Assembly: GCF_001514265.1 (NCBI RefSeq) | Contig: NZ_KQ948998.1 | Location: 189,119 to 253,118 of the forward strand | Direction: 5' to 3' | Source of the DNA: Streptomyces resistomycificus | GTDB lineage: Bacteria; Actinomycetota; Actinomycetes; Streptomycetales; Streptomycetaceae | Length of the DNA stretch: 64,000 bases | Shown here: positions 23,674 to 32,123 of the stretch, one piece after another | Position numbering within the stretch: position 1 is the stretch's first letter | Layout of the letters: each line of letters opens with the position of its first letter | Program-made: the position numbers and the translations under genes | Notes under the pieces: model-generated | The model's input: only the letters and a program-made list of their open reading frames with translations | Told to the model about the DNA's origin: nothing | Databases searched by the model: none

Positions 23674-26043
23674 TCATCCGGTGAGAGCCACCTCACATTC
23701 ATGGGTGGCACATGCCCTCCCCGGAGTGACACGGAGGCGCAATCGGCGGTCTGCGGCGAGCACCTCGACCGAGTCGTCCGCGCGGATCACCTCGCCCACC
23801 GGCCGGTCCCAGGTGAGCTCGAGGGGCTCTCCGGTGCGGGGCGGTTCGCTCACGCAGAGGGTAGCGGTGCGGCCGCGGCGGCGGACCAGCACGCTCGCGC
23901 CGGCCGAGACGGTCAGTCCGCCGGCCGTGCCGCCCTGCCAGAAGTTGACGGCCGTGACGCCGAGGGAGGGGACGTGGACGGCCTGGCGCAGGCGGTCGTT
24001 GGCGGGGACCGCCAGCCAGTGGCGGTCGGCGGCTCGGGCGGCGACCGTGCGGCGGGAGGCTCCGGGCAGCAGGACGTAGGCGTGGGAGGCGTCCCTCGGG
24101 TCGGTGCCGTGGTCCAGCCAGAGCGTCTGCCAGCGGCGGGTACGGCGCTCGGTCGTGCTGCCGGTGTTGATGTCGGACCAGGCGCCGGTGCGGTCCTCGC
24201 GGAGCGTCCGCAGGCTGCCTCGCATGACCACCCAGCCTCCGTGGTCCTCCAGGTGAGCCCAGTCCCGGCCCCGTGTGAACTCCTGGGCGCCGCCCTCCCC
24301 CAGGTTGCGGTTGTCGACGACCGTCTCGACGGGGACGCCGTCGGCGCAGGTGATGCCGGCACCGAGGCAGACGACCGCGTCGTCGAGGCAGAACCACGAC
24401 ATGCGGGCCTCCAGGGTCGAGCCGAGCCCCTTCAGGTGCTGGCCGATGGCCGCGTACTCGCCGTCGGTCGTGCCGCCGACCCACCGCACCTCCGGTCTGG
24501 GCTCGCCCCACTCGCCGCCCGCCCGGTCCGGGAGGCGCCGGGTGGAGACGGTGGTGCCGGGGAGCCGGTACCAGTCGACGGTGGGCCAGTACCAGTCGGT
24601 GTACTGGTCCGCGCGCCCCGTCGGCCACCAGGAGAGCATGCCCGCCCCCGTGTGCCAGCCGCGCGGGTTCTCGCCGTTGCCGCACTCGTAGAAGGCGACG
24701 CGGTCGCTCGCCATGGCGATGCTCGCGGTGAAGGCCGGGCGGCGGTGGACGGCCCGGTCCATGGCCGCGAAGAGGTGGTGGCCGACGGGTTCGGGTGCGG
24801 GTGCCACCGGCGAGTCGGCGACGGCGTGCAGCCGGGCCAGGTCGGCCACGTCGAACTGCCGCGCCGTCAGGACGGGTGCCACGGTGTCCCGTTCGATCCA
24901 GCCCTTGACCCGTCCGTACCAGCGCTCGCGCTCTGCCGCGCTCGCGCCTTCGGCGAGCAGGGCGACGGCGGCGATGACGCCGTGCCCGTGGAAGTGGTCG
25001 CTGCGCAAAACCTGGCGGTCGTCGGCCTTGAGGTGACCGCGGCTGATGGCACGGCCGTTGACGCAGTCCATCACCAACCCGTCGTGGATCAGGGGTGCGT
25101 AGGCGCGCTCGACGCTGTCCAGGACGATCTGCCGGTTCGGGTCCGTCACCTCCCAGGCGGATCCGGCGAGCAGCGCGAAGAGGCGGCCGAGGCCGTCGAG
25201 CATGACCTGGCCGTACGTTCCCGAGTAGGCGACGCGGGTGTGCTGCACGAAGGAGCCGTCGGCATAGAGCCCGTCGCCTTCGGTGACGTACGGGAAGACC
25301 GGCGACAGCGCGTCGCGGGCGAGGGAGATCTTGGCGTCCGCGCGCCCCAGGACGCCGCGCAGGGCCACCGAGCGGCACAGGTCGACACGGTTGGCGCCGG
25401 TGGAGGTGCCGGAGTAGTCGGTGAGCATCGTGTCGGGGACGAAGTGGTCGACGGCGGCGCAGGCGGCGGCCCGTTGGGCGTCGGTGAGGTGGTCGTACAG
25501 GGCGGCCGTGAGGTCCATGAGCAGGCGGGGGCTGCCGACCTGCCATTCCCACCAGTTGCCGTAGCGGGTGGTGGAGGGGTTGTAGACGGTCGCGGAGAGG
25601 TGGTCGAGGCCTCGGATCACGTCCGCCAGGAGTGCGGGGTCGGCGGTGGAGCCGGTGCCCTGCCGGACGTACGCCTGGGTCATGGTCCACAGGCGGCCGT
25701 AGCTCTGGGTGATGCCGGCGGGCGGGTCGTAGGGGCGGTCCGGCCAGAGGGAGGCCGGGGCGGGGGCCATGGTGGCGCGGAAGCCGCGGGCCAGGTCGCC
25801 GGTTTCGGCGAGGCGGGCGGCGTAGGGCTCGGCGGTGGGGTCGTAGCCGGTGCCGAGGGCGATGTCGAGCCAGCGTCGGCGGAGGGCGGCGTAGGGGTCG
25901 TCGTCGCCCCGGGCGTCCTCGGCGCTGCCGCCGGACCGGCTCCCGGGGCCCGCCGCGGCGGCCGTCGCCATCAGGGCGGCCGTGAGCAGGAGGGCGCGGC
26001 GGGTGGTTCTCACGGAGGCGAGGGCTCGGCGCTGGTGCGTCAT
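23674..26043 (-). CDS. Secreted polysaccharide lyase family 8 (hyaluronate/chondroitin lyase-like)
   Basis: A 789-residue exported enzyme that would cleave uronic acid polysaccharides by beta-elimination. An N-terminal signal with consecutive arginines (MTHQRRALASVRTTRRALLL) fits Sec or Tat export. The alpha/alpha toroid contains NWWEWQVGSPRLLMDLTAAL and the catalytic-site block FVQHTRVAYSGTYGQVMLDG, carrying the His and Tyr known from the family. The beta-sandwich C-terminal half includes MSWFCLDDAVVCLGAGI. The start ATG 26043 is preceded by AGAGGA. The gene stands alone and has no sugar transporter or hydrolase beside it. The precise substrate (hyaluronan, chondroitin or xanthan) cannot be told. 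Confidence 0.9.
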   Translation of the reverse strand: MTHQRRALASVRTTRRALLLTAALMATAAAAGPGSRSGGSAEDARGDDDPYAALRRRWLDIALGTGYDPTAEPYAARLAETGDLARGFRATMAPAPASLWPDRPYDPPAGITQSYGRLWTMTQAYVRQGTGSTADPALLADVIRGLDHLSATVYNPSTTRYGNWWEWQVGSPRLLMDLTAALYDHLTDAQRAAACAAVDHFVPDTMLTDYSGTSTGANRVDLCRSVALRGVLGRADAKISLARDALSPVFPYVTEGDGLYADGSFVQHTRVAYSGTYGQVMLDGLGRLFALLAGSAWEVTDPNRQIVLDSVERAYAPLIHDGLVMDCVNGRAISRGHLKADDRQVLRSDHFHGHGVIAAVALLAEGASAAERERWYGRVKGWIERDTVAPVLTARQFDVADLARLHAVADSPVAPAPEPVGHHLFAAMDRAVHRRPAFTASIAMASDRVAFYECGNGENPRGWHTGAGMLSWWPTGRADQYTDWYWPTVDWYRLPGTTVSTRRLPDRAGGEWGEPRPEVRWVGGTTDGEYAAIGQHLKGLGSTLEARMSWFCLDDAVVCLGAGITCADGVPVETVVDNRNLGEGGAQEFTRGRDWAHLEDHGGWVVMRGSLRTLREDRTGAWSDINTGSTTERRTRRWQTLWLDHGTDPRDASHAYVLLPGASRRTVAARAADRHWLAVPANDRLRQAVHVPSLGVTAVNFWQGGTAGGLTVSAGASVLVRRRGRTATLCVSEPPRTGEPLELTWDRPVGEVIRADDSVEVLAADRRLRLRVTPGRACATHECEVALTG

Positions 26044-26141
26044 GCCCATGTCCTCTATCACCTCGGCTCGCTCACGCCAACACTCCGCCGACGGCATTGC
26101 AGGGGGCGCGGAATAGGTCTACGGTCTCCCTTGTTGGCAAA

Positions 26142-26155
26142 GTTGAACGTTCAAC
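26142..26155. promoter_or_regulatory. Perfect palindrome upstream of YceI gene
   Basis: GTTGAACGTTCAAC is a perfect 14-bp palindrome 22 bp before the YceI start codon, where it would overlap the promoter or transcription start. It looks like the operator of a dimeric winged-helix repressor, possibly of the MarR type (inference). Confidence 0.6.
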
Positions 26156-26177
26156 ATTCTCTCTCAAGGAGCACACC

Positions 26178-26783
26178 ATGAGCATCTTCGGCCGCAAGGA
26201 CAGCACGGACACGACCGCCTCGGCGGCCGCCGTGAACCCCGACCTCGCCGCGCTGACCGGCGACTACTCGATCGACCCGGCCCACAGCACGCTCGGTTTC
26301 GTCGCCCGGCACGCCATGGTCACCAACGTCAAGGGCAGGTTCCTCGACTTCAGCGGCTCGCTGCACCTCGACGGCACCGACCCGTCCGCGTCCAGCGCGT
26401 CCATCGACGTCAAGATGGACAGCATCGACACGGGCTCCGCGGACCGCGACGGCCACCTCAAGAGCGCGGACTTCTTCAAGACGGACGAGTTCCCGGCGAT
26501 GACCTTCCGCTCCACCTCGGCGGAGGCTCTCGGCGGCGACGACTACCGCATCACCGGCGACCTCTCCATCCTCGGCGTCACCAAGCCGCTCACCATCGAC
26601 CTCGAGTTCAACGGCGCCGCGAAGGACCCCTTCGGCAACGAGCGCGTCGGTTTCGAGGGCAAGGCGGAGATCCTCCGCTCCGAGTGGGGCCTGACCTGGA
26701 ACGCCGCGCTGGAGACCGGCGGCGTCCTCGTCTCCGACAAGATCAAGCTGAACTTCGACATCTCGGCGATCAAGAACCCGTGA
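26178..26783 (+). CDS. YceI-family lipocalin-like protein
   Basis: A 201-residue YceI protein with a polyisoprenoid-binding beta-barrel fold. The family opening YSIDPAHSTLGFVARHAMVTN is at about residue 33, followed by VKGRFLDFSGSLHLD, SADFFKTDEFPAMTFRST and the closing block LGVTKPLTIDLEFNG. Unlike most Gram-negative members it has no signal peptide, so it is cytoplasmic. The start is ATG 26178 with AAGGAG nine bases upstream. YceI proteins bind isoprenoid lipids or amphiphiles; induction by stress compounds is common. A perfect palindrome in the promoter suggests repression by a dimeric regulator. Confidence 0.95.
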   Translation: MSIFGRKDSTDTTASAAAVNPDLAALTGDYSIDPAHSTLGFVARHAMVTNVKGRFLDFSGSLHLDGTDPSASSASIDVKMDSIDTGSADRDGHLKSADFFKTDEFPAMTFRSTSAEALGGDDYRITGDLSILGVTKPLTIDLEFNGAAKDPFGNERVGFEGKAEILRSEWGLTWNAALETGGVLVSDKIKLNFDISAIKNP

Positions 26784-26829
26784 GCCGGCCCGCGGCGACT
26801 CCGGTTCGCCGCGCGCCCCGTCGATCCCT

Positions 26830-26873
26830 GAGCGCACCCGCCCTCCACCCGCGTACCGGGAGGGCGGGCGCTC
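26830..26873. terminator. Bidirectional terminator after YceI and YdeI-like genes
   Basis: Hairpin with arms 26830-26846 and 26859-26873 and a two-base bulge, between the convergent ends of the YceI gene and the YdeI/OmpD-like gene. Confidence 0.75.
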
Positions 26874-26879
26874 GGCGTG

Positions 26880-27446
26880 TCAACGCTGTGCCAGCCTGTC
26901 GACGGCCACCGCCACCTGGGCCGCGCGGCTCTCCGGGGTGCGGGCACGCAGCACGGGGAGCATGGCGAGGTACTGGTCCGTCCTGCCGAGGCCCTCGAAG
27001 GCGGCCCGGGCGCGAGGATCCCGCGCCAGTGCCGCGGCGAGGTCGTCGGGGACGGTGGCATCGCGCTGCGACTCGTACGCGGCGGACCACCTGCCGTCGG
27101 CCCTGGCCGCGTCCACCTCGGCGAGTCCGGCGGGACGCATGCGGCCGGCCGCCGTCAGTTCCTCCACGCGCCGGACGTTGACCATCGACCAGAGGCTGCC
27201 GGGGCGGCGCGGGGTGATCCGTTGCCGGTAGTGCGTGGCGTCGAGGCTCTTGCGCAGGCCGGTGATCCAGCCGTGGCACAGGGCTGCGTCGTTGACCTCG
27301 GCGGCGGTGACGGAGGGCAGCCCCGAGGACTTCTTGGCGATCTCGACCCAGAGGCCGGGGTGGGGGGCGGGGTGGGAGGTGAGCCAGCTGTCCAGGTCGG
27401 ACACGGTCTCGAAGGGGCGGGACTCCGGCTCGTCGGAAGAGGGCAT
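26880..27446 (-). CDS. YdeI/OmpD-associated family protein
   Basis: A 188-residue cytoplasmic protein. The YdeI-like N-terminal part has LWVEIAKKSSGLPSVTAAEV and ALCHGWITGLRKSLD (around residues 30-70), then SLWSMVNVRRVEELTAAGRM, and the C-terminal helix pair AAALARDPRARAAFEGL typical of this family (sometimes labelled bacteriocin-protection). The molecular role is unknown. It lies at the 3' end of the long minus-strand run that begins with the peptide cluster, with no terminator visible before it, so read-through is possible. Confidence 0.88.
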   Translation of the reverse strand: MPSSDEPESRPFETVSDLDSWLTSHPAPHPGLWVEIAKKSSGLPSVTAAEVNDAALCHGWITGLRKSLDATHYRQRITPRRPGSLWSMVNVRRVEELTAAGRMRPAGLAEVDAARADGRWSAAYESQRDATVPDDLAAALARDPRARAAFEGLGRTDQYLAMLPVLRARTPESRAAQVAVAVDRLAQR

Positions 27447-27465
27447 GAAGACACCCTAGGCAGGG

Positions 27466-28020
27466 TCACCCGCGCACCTCGGACAGCGCGCGAAAGCTGC
27501 GGACCCGGTCCGGCCGCGAGGTCGCGGCGACCGCGCGCAGGTGCCAACGGGCCGCGGGCAGACGGGAGTCGCGGTCCGGGGAGGTGTCGGGCACGGCGAC
27601 GACGTCGTCCTGGTACACCTCCGTGAAGACGTATCCCGCCCCCGGGTCACCGAGCACCGGGCAGTACCGGACGGCGATCCGGAGGCACTCGGCGTGGAGG
27701 GCGGCGGAGGACACCACCGCCGATCCGTCCCTCGGCTCCTGGAGGGCCACCCAGGCCGTGACGTCCAGGTCGTCCCCGCACACCTGGCAGCCCCAGAGCC
27801 GACGGCACAGCTCCGCCTTCGCCCGCTCGATCTCGCGGAAGAGCGGTACCCCGTCGCCCATGGGGGTGACCCAGGGGTAGGGCAGTCCGCCCACCACGGG
27901 GCGTGGCAGGCCGGCCGGGTTCTGGAAGTCCTCGCCCTTGTAGCGCGGCGGATGGACGTAGACGACGTCCTTCATCCGCTGGCCGTCGTCCCGGTCCCGC
28001 AGGTAGACAACTCTCTGCAT
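27466..28020 (-). CDS. Hypothetical protein with Cys/His pairs
   Basis: A 184-residue protein I cannot place. Its first residues are MQRVVYLRDRDDGQRMKDVV. In the middle RLWGCQVCGDDLD provides a C-x-x-C pair and ALHAECLRIAVRYCPVLG a later His/Cys set, so a zinc site is plausible. No membrane or signal segment. It lies 31 bp downstream of the PhyH-type dioxygenase gene on the same strand and could belong to the peptide operon, but nothing in the sequence ties it to that chemistry. Confidence 0.7.
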   Translation of the reverse strand: MQRVVYLRDRDDGQRMKDVVYVHPPRYKGEDFQNPAGLPRPVVGGLPYPWVTPMGDGVPLFREIERAKAELCRRLWGCQVCGDDLDVTAWVALQEPRDGSAVVSSAALHAECLRIAVRYCPVLGDPGAGYVFTEVYQDDVVAVPDTSPDRDSRLPAARWHLRAVAATSRPDRVRSFRALSEVRG

Positions 28021-28051
28021 GTCCTCGTCCCTCCGTTCGGCGACCCCGCGG

Positions 28052-28966
28052 TCAGCGGGCGACGGTGCCTTCCCTCAGCCGCTCGATCATGCGCGCGGTC
28101 GTGGCGAGGGGAGCCTCGTCGGCCCGGGCGCCCGGCGGGGCGACGGCCGGCTGGTCGTTCCAGGTGTCGTGGCCGGCGAACGGGATGGTCTCGCCGGGCG
28201 AGTAGCGCGGCAGGCGACGGTAGGTGTTCACGCCGTCGACGGGTTCGCCGCGGACCAGGACGGGGTCCAGGTAGAGGCCCTGGCTCTCGATCCGGGTGGA
28301 GGTGGCGATGTAGCCGATGTCGAGGCCGCAGCGCCGCTTGGGCGAGGTGTTGGCCTCGGAGCAGTGCAGCAGGTGCGGGTGGTGGATGGAGACGTCACCG
28401 GGGTTGAGTTCGATGTCCACGACGCCCCGCTCCTCGGCCCACGCGCGCACCAGTCCCCCGTCGGCCTCCGAGAAGAGCATGTTGGGCCGGTCCGTGCGCG
28501 GGTTCGGCGGGTACAGCGGCAGCTTGTGGCTGCCGGGGATCATGCGCAGGCAGCCGTTCTCGGTGGTGCTCTCGTCGACGGCCAGCCACACCGTCAGCGC
28601 GTTCATCGGCGCCAGCTTCCAGTACGCGCCGTCCTGGTGCCACAGCACGGGCTGGCCGTCGTAGGGCGGCTTGCAGATGTAGTGCGCAGTGAAGCAGGCG
28701 AGGTCCGGGCCGAGGAAGTACGCGCCGATGTCCACGAGCCGCGGGTCCGATATGAGCCGTACCCAGAAGGCGTCGTTGCGGATGAGGGGGTGGTGGAGGT
28801 GCTCCGGCCGCAGCTGCGGGTACCTGGCGGTGAGCCACTCGACGTGGGCGCGCGCCTCTGCGAGCAGGTCCTCGGTGATGACGTCGCGGATGATGGCGAA
28901 GCCGTGTTCCTCGTAGTCGGCCGCGGCCTGTTCCAGTGCGGTGATGCGCGTCTTGGGTGCGGACAT
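28052..28966 (-). CDS. PhyH-type Fe(II)/2-oxoglutarate dioxygenase
   Basis: A 304-residue non-haem iron oxygenase of the phytanoyl-CoA dioxygenase superfamily. The iron ligands are visible as H110-x-D112 in LWHQDGAYWKL and the distal His (about 201) in HLLHCSEANTSPKRR, whose following Arg would bind 2-oxoglutarate. It probably hydroxylates or desaturates an intermediate or the finished peptide of the neighbouring cluster, since it is the next gene after the exporter in the same direction. The gap to the exporter gene is 60 bp. A housekeeping role is less likely given the context. Substrate unknown. Confidence 0.9.
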   Translation of the reverse strand: MSAPKTRITALEQAAADYEEHGFAIIRDVITEDLLAEARAHVEWLTARYPQLRPEHLHHPLIRNDAFWVRLISDPRLVDIGAYFLGPDLACFTAHYICKPPYDGQPVLWHQDGAYWKLAPMNALTVWLAVDESTTENGCLRMIPGSHKLPLYPPNPRTDRPNMLFSEADGGLVRAWAEERGVVDIELNPGDVSIHHPHLLHCSEANTSPKRRCGLDIGYIATSTRIESQGLYLDPVLVRGEPVDGVNTYRRLPRYSPGETIPFAGHDTWNDQPAVAPPGARADEAPLATTARMIERLREGTVAR

Positions 28967-29026
28967 GTTCGTCTCCAGGTGGACGGGCGATGGTTCGGCG
29001 GGTGACGTGGTTTCAGGCCCCGGGGG

Positions 29027-30307
29027 TCAGACCTCCCACTCGGCGGGGAGCCGCCGGTAGCCGCGCAGCGGGGAGAGCAGCAGCAGGACGAGCGGAACGC
29101 CCATGGCCAGCGCTCCCGCCCACAGGGCCGTACCGGTGGACCAGCGGTCGGCGACCACACCGCCGACGAGTGCGCCCAGGGGTGTGGCGCCCTGGACGAC
29201 GACGCTGTAGGCGGCGGTGACCCTCCCCATGTACTCGTTCGGGGTCACCCGGGCGCGAAGTCCCGCCGTGGACACCGACCGGCCGACGATGGCGAAGCCG
29301 ATGAGGATCTCCGCCAGGGCGACGAGCGGCACCGCGGCGCCCCGGAAGTCTCCGGCCAGGGGCGCCGCCAGTACGGCGAACGGGGCCAGCGCGGAGAAGA
29401 CGAGGGTCATCCGTATCTCCCCGTACCGGCGCCGCAGCCTGGGGGCGAGCAGGGAGGCCGTGAGTCCGGCGAGGGCGCCGAGGGTGGAGAGCAGACCGAA
29501 CATCCAGGGGGCGATGCCGATCTCCTTGAGGAGGAAGACCGGCAGCATCGCCAGGATGATGCCCGCGCCGATGTTGTTCAGGGCAGCCTGGTTGAGCAGC
29601 AGCCTCAGCAGTGGCTGGCGGAACAGGATGCCGATGCCGTCGGTGATCTCGCGGCGGAACTTCCGTTCGGGCACGGCCTTGCCCCGGGCCACGTCGCCGT
29701 CCGGGTGGATGCGGCGCAGCAGCAGGACCGACGTGAGATGGCAGAGGGTGGCGAAGCAGTAGAGGACGGGTGCCGCGACCCCCTGGGTCAGGACGCCGGC
29801 GACGCCGGGGGAGATCGCCTGGATGGTGGTCTCGGACGTCTGGAGCCGGGCGTTGCCGTCCGCCACGCGCCGTCGGGGCAGCAGGTACGGCAGCACACTG
29901 CTGTGGGCGACGTCGAAGAAGACGCCGGCCAGGCTCACCAGCAGGGCCACCACGACCAGTTGGGCCACGGTGAGGACGCCCAGGACGTAGGCGACGGGGA
30001 TGCTGCCGAAGGCGACCGCGTAGACGACGTCCGCGCAGACGAGCACGGGTTTCTTGCGCCAGCGGTCGATCCAGACACCGGCCGGCAGACCCACGGTCAG
30101 GAACCCGGCGCGGCTGCAGACGAAGATCAGGCTCATCACCAGGGGCGGTGCGTGCAGCAGCAGGAGAGCGGTCACGGGCAGGGCGAACCCGGCGACCTCC
30201 GAGGCCGCGTATCGGAACCCGTTGGCGGCCCACAGCCGCCGGAAGTCGGGGACCTTGAGGACCTCGGTGGTGTCGTCGTCGACGGCGTGGACGGAGGGGA
30301 GCGTCAC
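29027..30307 (-). CDS. MFS transporter, probable exporter of cluster product
   Basis: A 426-residue major facilitator protein with about 12 membrane helices, for example ALPVTALLLLHAPPLVMSLI and LVVVALLVSLAGVFFDVAHS. The loop after helix 2 has the family signature LPAGVWIDRWRKKPVLV. The start is GTG 30307 with GGAAGG six bases upstream. The same frame stays open upstream through the adenylation gene, which is an artefact. The sequence is closest in style to the enterobactin exporter/MFS_3 type. Its place between biosynthetic genes makes it the likely exporter of the peptide product. Confidence 0.93.
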   Translation of the reverse strand: MTLPSVHAVDDDTTEVLKVPDFRRLWAANGFRYAASEVAGFALPVTALLLLHAPPLVMSLIFVCSRAGFLTVGLPAGVWIDRWRKKPVLVCADVVYAVAFGSIPVAYVLGVLTVAQLVVVALLVSLAGVFFDVAHSSVLPYLLPRRRVADGNARLQTSETTIQAISPGVAGVLTQGVAAPVLYCFATLCHLTSVLLLRRIHPDGDVARGKAVPERKFRREITDGIGILFRQPLLRLLLNQAALNNIGAGIILAMLPVFLLKEIGIAPWMFGLLSTLGALAGLTASLLAPRLRRRYGEIRMTLVFSALAPFAVLAAPLAGDFRGAAVPLVALAEILIGFAIVGRSVSTAGLRARVTPNEYMGRVTAAYSVVVQGATPLGALVGGVVADRWSTGTALWAGALAMGVPLVLLLLSPLRGYRRLPAEWEV

Positions 30308-30321
30308 GGTGGTGCCTTCCG

Positions 30322-31881
30322 TCAGCGGATGAGCGTCAGGCCGGGGGTCTCGGCGAGCGACGGCCGGGCTGCCAGTTCCGCCAGGGCCTTCCGGTCGACC
30401 TTGCCGTTCGCGTTGCGGGGCAGCCCGTCCGCGACCAGCACGAGATGCCGCGGGATCATGTAGTGCGGCAGCCGGGTGCGCAGCAGCTCGGGCAGCGGCC
30501 TGACGTCGTCCGGGCGGTCCGCGGTCACGAAGGCCGTGATCAGGTTGGAGAAGACCGGGTCCGGAGTCGCCACGGCTACGCACTCGTGGACGGCGTCGAG
30601 GGCGCGCAGGTGCCGTTCGATCTCGCCGAGTTCGACCCGGAAGCCGCGCGACTTGATCTGGGCGTCCTCGCGGCCGACGAACTCCAGGTCGCCGGCCGGG
30701 TTCTCTCGGACCAGGTCGCCGCTGGCGTACCACGACCGGCCGTCGGGGGTGCGGACGAAGGCGCGGGCCGTCTGCTCGGGGTCGAGGTAGCCCTCCATCA
30801 GCATGGTGCCCCGCACCAGGAGCCGGCCGGTGCGGCCGGGTTCCACCTGCTCCAGCCGCTCGTCCACGACGGTGATCTCGGCGCCGGGCAGCACGCGGCC
30901 GATGGGGATGACGGCGTCCGCGGGCTGCGGGCCGCGGATCTCGTGGAACGTGCAGACGTTGCTCTCGGTCGGCCCGTACACGTTGAGCAGGCGTACTGCG
31001 GGCAGGGCCGCGAAGAGGGTGTTCACGTCGCCCGGTTGCAGCACCTCGCCGCCGACGACGGCCGCGCGCAGTGACCGCAGTCCCGGGAGCAGGTCCCTGC
31101 CCCGGCGGGTGAGCCAGACCAGGGTCGAGGTCACGGCGTACCAGACGGTGCCGCCGACCTGGCGGCAGAAGTCGACGTAGGCGGCGGGGAAGGGCGCCGC
31201 CGACGCGGGCATCAGGGCGACGGCGGCGCCCACCCGGGCGGCGCCGAAGAGGTGCAGGATCGTGGGGTCGAAGTGCAGCGGAGCGGAGTTGACGATGACG
31301 TCGTGTTCCGTGAGGCCGAGCTCCCCGACCGACCAGTCGACGAAGGCCGAGGCGCTGGCGTGGGTGTGCACCACGCCCTTGGGCAGGCCGGTGCTGCCGG
31401 AGGTGTGGAGGACGTACGCGAGGTTGGCCAGCCGGTCGCGGGGCGCGGCGTCGGGGATCGCGCACCACAGCGGGCCGGCCTCCTCGTAGCCCGTGGGCAG
31501 GGGCTGCCACCGAAGGTCCGGGGCGACGGTGCGCCACTGCTCGCGGGCGGTGGTGTCGGCCACTAGGGCCCGTGGGCGGCAGCGGCCGACGATGAGCTCG
31601 GCGCGGGCGGGGGGCCCGTCCGGGTCGACCGGCACATAGCCGGCACCGGACCGCAGGATCCCGTGGACGGCCGCCACCGCGAGGGACGACTTCGCCCCGT
31701 GCCAGACGACCGCGTCCCCGGACTGGACGCCGAGGCCGCGCAGTGCGTCGCAGACGTGCTGGGCGATGCGGTCCAGTTCGGCGTACGTGAGCGTGACGAC
31801 CGCGTCGATGACGGCGGGGCGGTCGCCGTGGCGGGCGGCGGTGGACCTCAGGTCGTCCGCGAGGGAGTGTCCGGCGGCCAT
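30322..31881 (-). CDS. Stand-alone amino acid adenylation enzyme, probably proline-specific
   Basis: A 519-residue AMP-forming ligase. Core motifs are the P-loop TSGSTGLPKG (160-169), NVYGPTES (300-307), YASGDL (385-390), the hinge region SRGFRVELGEIE (411-422) and the catalytic Lys494 in NANGKVDRK. Aligning by eye to the PheA pocket gives D205, P206, L209, Y248, V275, G277, V301, V309, C310, K494. From memory, the PltF-type proline code is DLLYLALVCK, which agrees at D, L, Y, V, C and K. The enzyme would activate proline and load the carrier encoded just upstream. Its ATG shares one base with the carrier stop codon (TGATG). The adenylation, carrier and flavoprotein genes match the pyrrole-2-carboxylate trio. 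Confidence 0.9.
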   Translation of the reverse strand: MAAGHSLADDLRSTAARHGDRPAVIDAVVTLTYAELDRIAQHVCDALRGLGVQSGDAVVWHGAKSSLAVAAVHGILRSGAGYVPVDPDGPPARAELIVGRCRPRALVADTTAREQWRTVAPDLRWQPLPTGYEEAGPLWCAIPDAAPRDRLANLAYVLHTSGSTGLPKGVVHTHASASAFVDWSVGELGLTEHDVIVNSAPLHFDPTILHLFGAARVGAAVALMPASAAPFPAAYVDFCRQVGGTVWYAVTSTLVWLTRRGRDLLPGLRSLRAAVVGGEVLQPGDVNTLFAALPAVRLLNVYGPTESNVCTFHEIRGPQPADAVIPIGRVLPGAEITVVDERLEQVEPGRTGRLLVRGTMLMEGYLDPEQTARAFVRTPDGRSWYASGDLVRENPAGDLEFVGREDAQIKSRGFRVELGEIERHLRALDAVHECVAVATPDPVFSNLITAFVTADRPDDVRPLPELLRTRLPHYMIPRHLVLVADGLPRNANGKVDRKALAELAARPSLAETPGLTLIR

Positions 31882-32123
31882 CAGCACCCCTTGGTCCGCA
31901 GGAACGCGCGGATGGCGAGCGGGCTCTCGAAGTGGGCCGGGAGGATCTCCGAGTCCCGGATGGTGACCGACAGCTCCTTCTCCAGCAGCGAGACCAGGCT
32001 GAGCAGGGAGAGGGAGTCGACGATCCGGTGGGCGATCAGTGGGGTGTCGTCGACGATCTCGGCGCCCGGCGCCACCTCCCGGACCGCGGCGACCACGGCC
32101 CTGAGCACCACGTCTTCTGCCAT
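31881..32123 (-). CDS. Peptidyl/acyl carrier protein
   Basis: An 80-residue four-helix carrier protein. The phosphopantetheine attachment site is Ser37 in HRIVDSLSLLSL (DSL motif). It is acidic, with no other domain. Its start overlaps the stop codon of the flavoprotein gene by one base and its end overlaps the adenylation gene by one base, so all three are translationally coupled. It would hold a prolyl group while it is oxidised to pyrrole-2-carboxyl (inference from the trio). Confidence 0.93.
   Translation of the reverse strand: MAEDVVLRAVVAAVREVAPGAEIVDDTPLIAHRIVDSLSLLSLVSLLEKELSVTIRDSEILPAHFESPLAIRAFLRTKGC

Noticed and set aside
29027..31537. 836-codon minus-strand frame covering MFS and adenylation genes
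   Set aside because: The first 400 codons are an out-of-frame reading of the adenylation enzyme; the true MFS start with ribosome site is at 30307.
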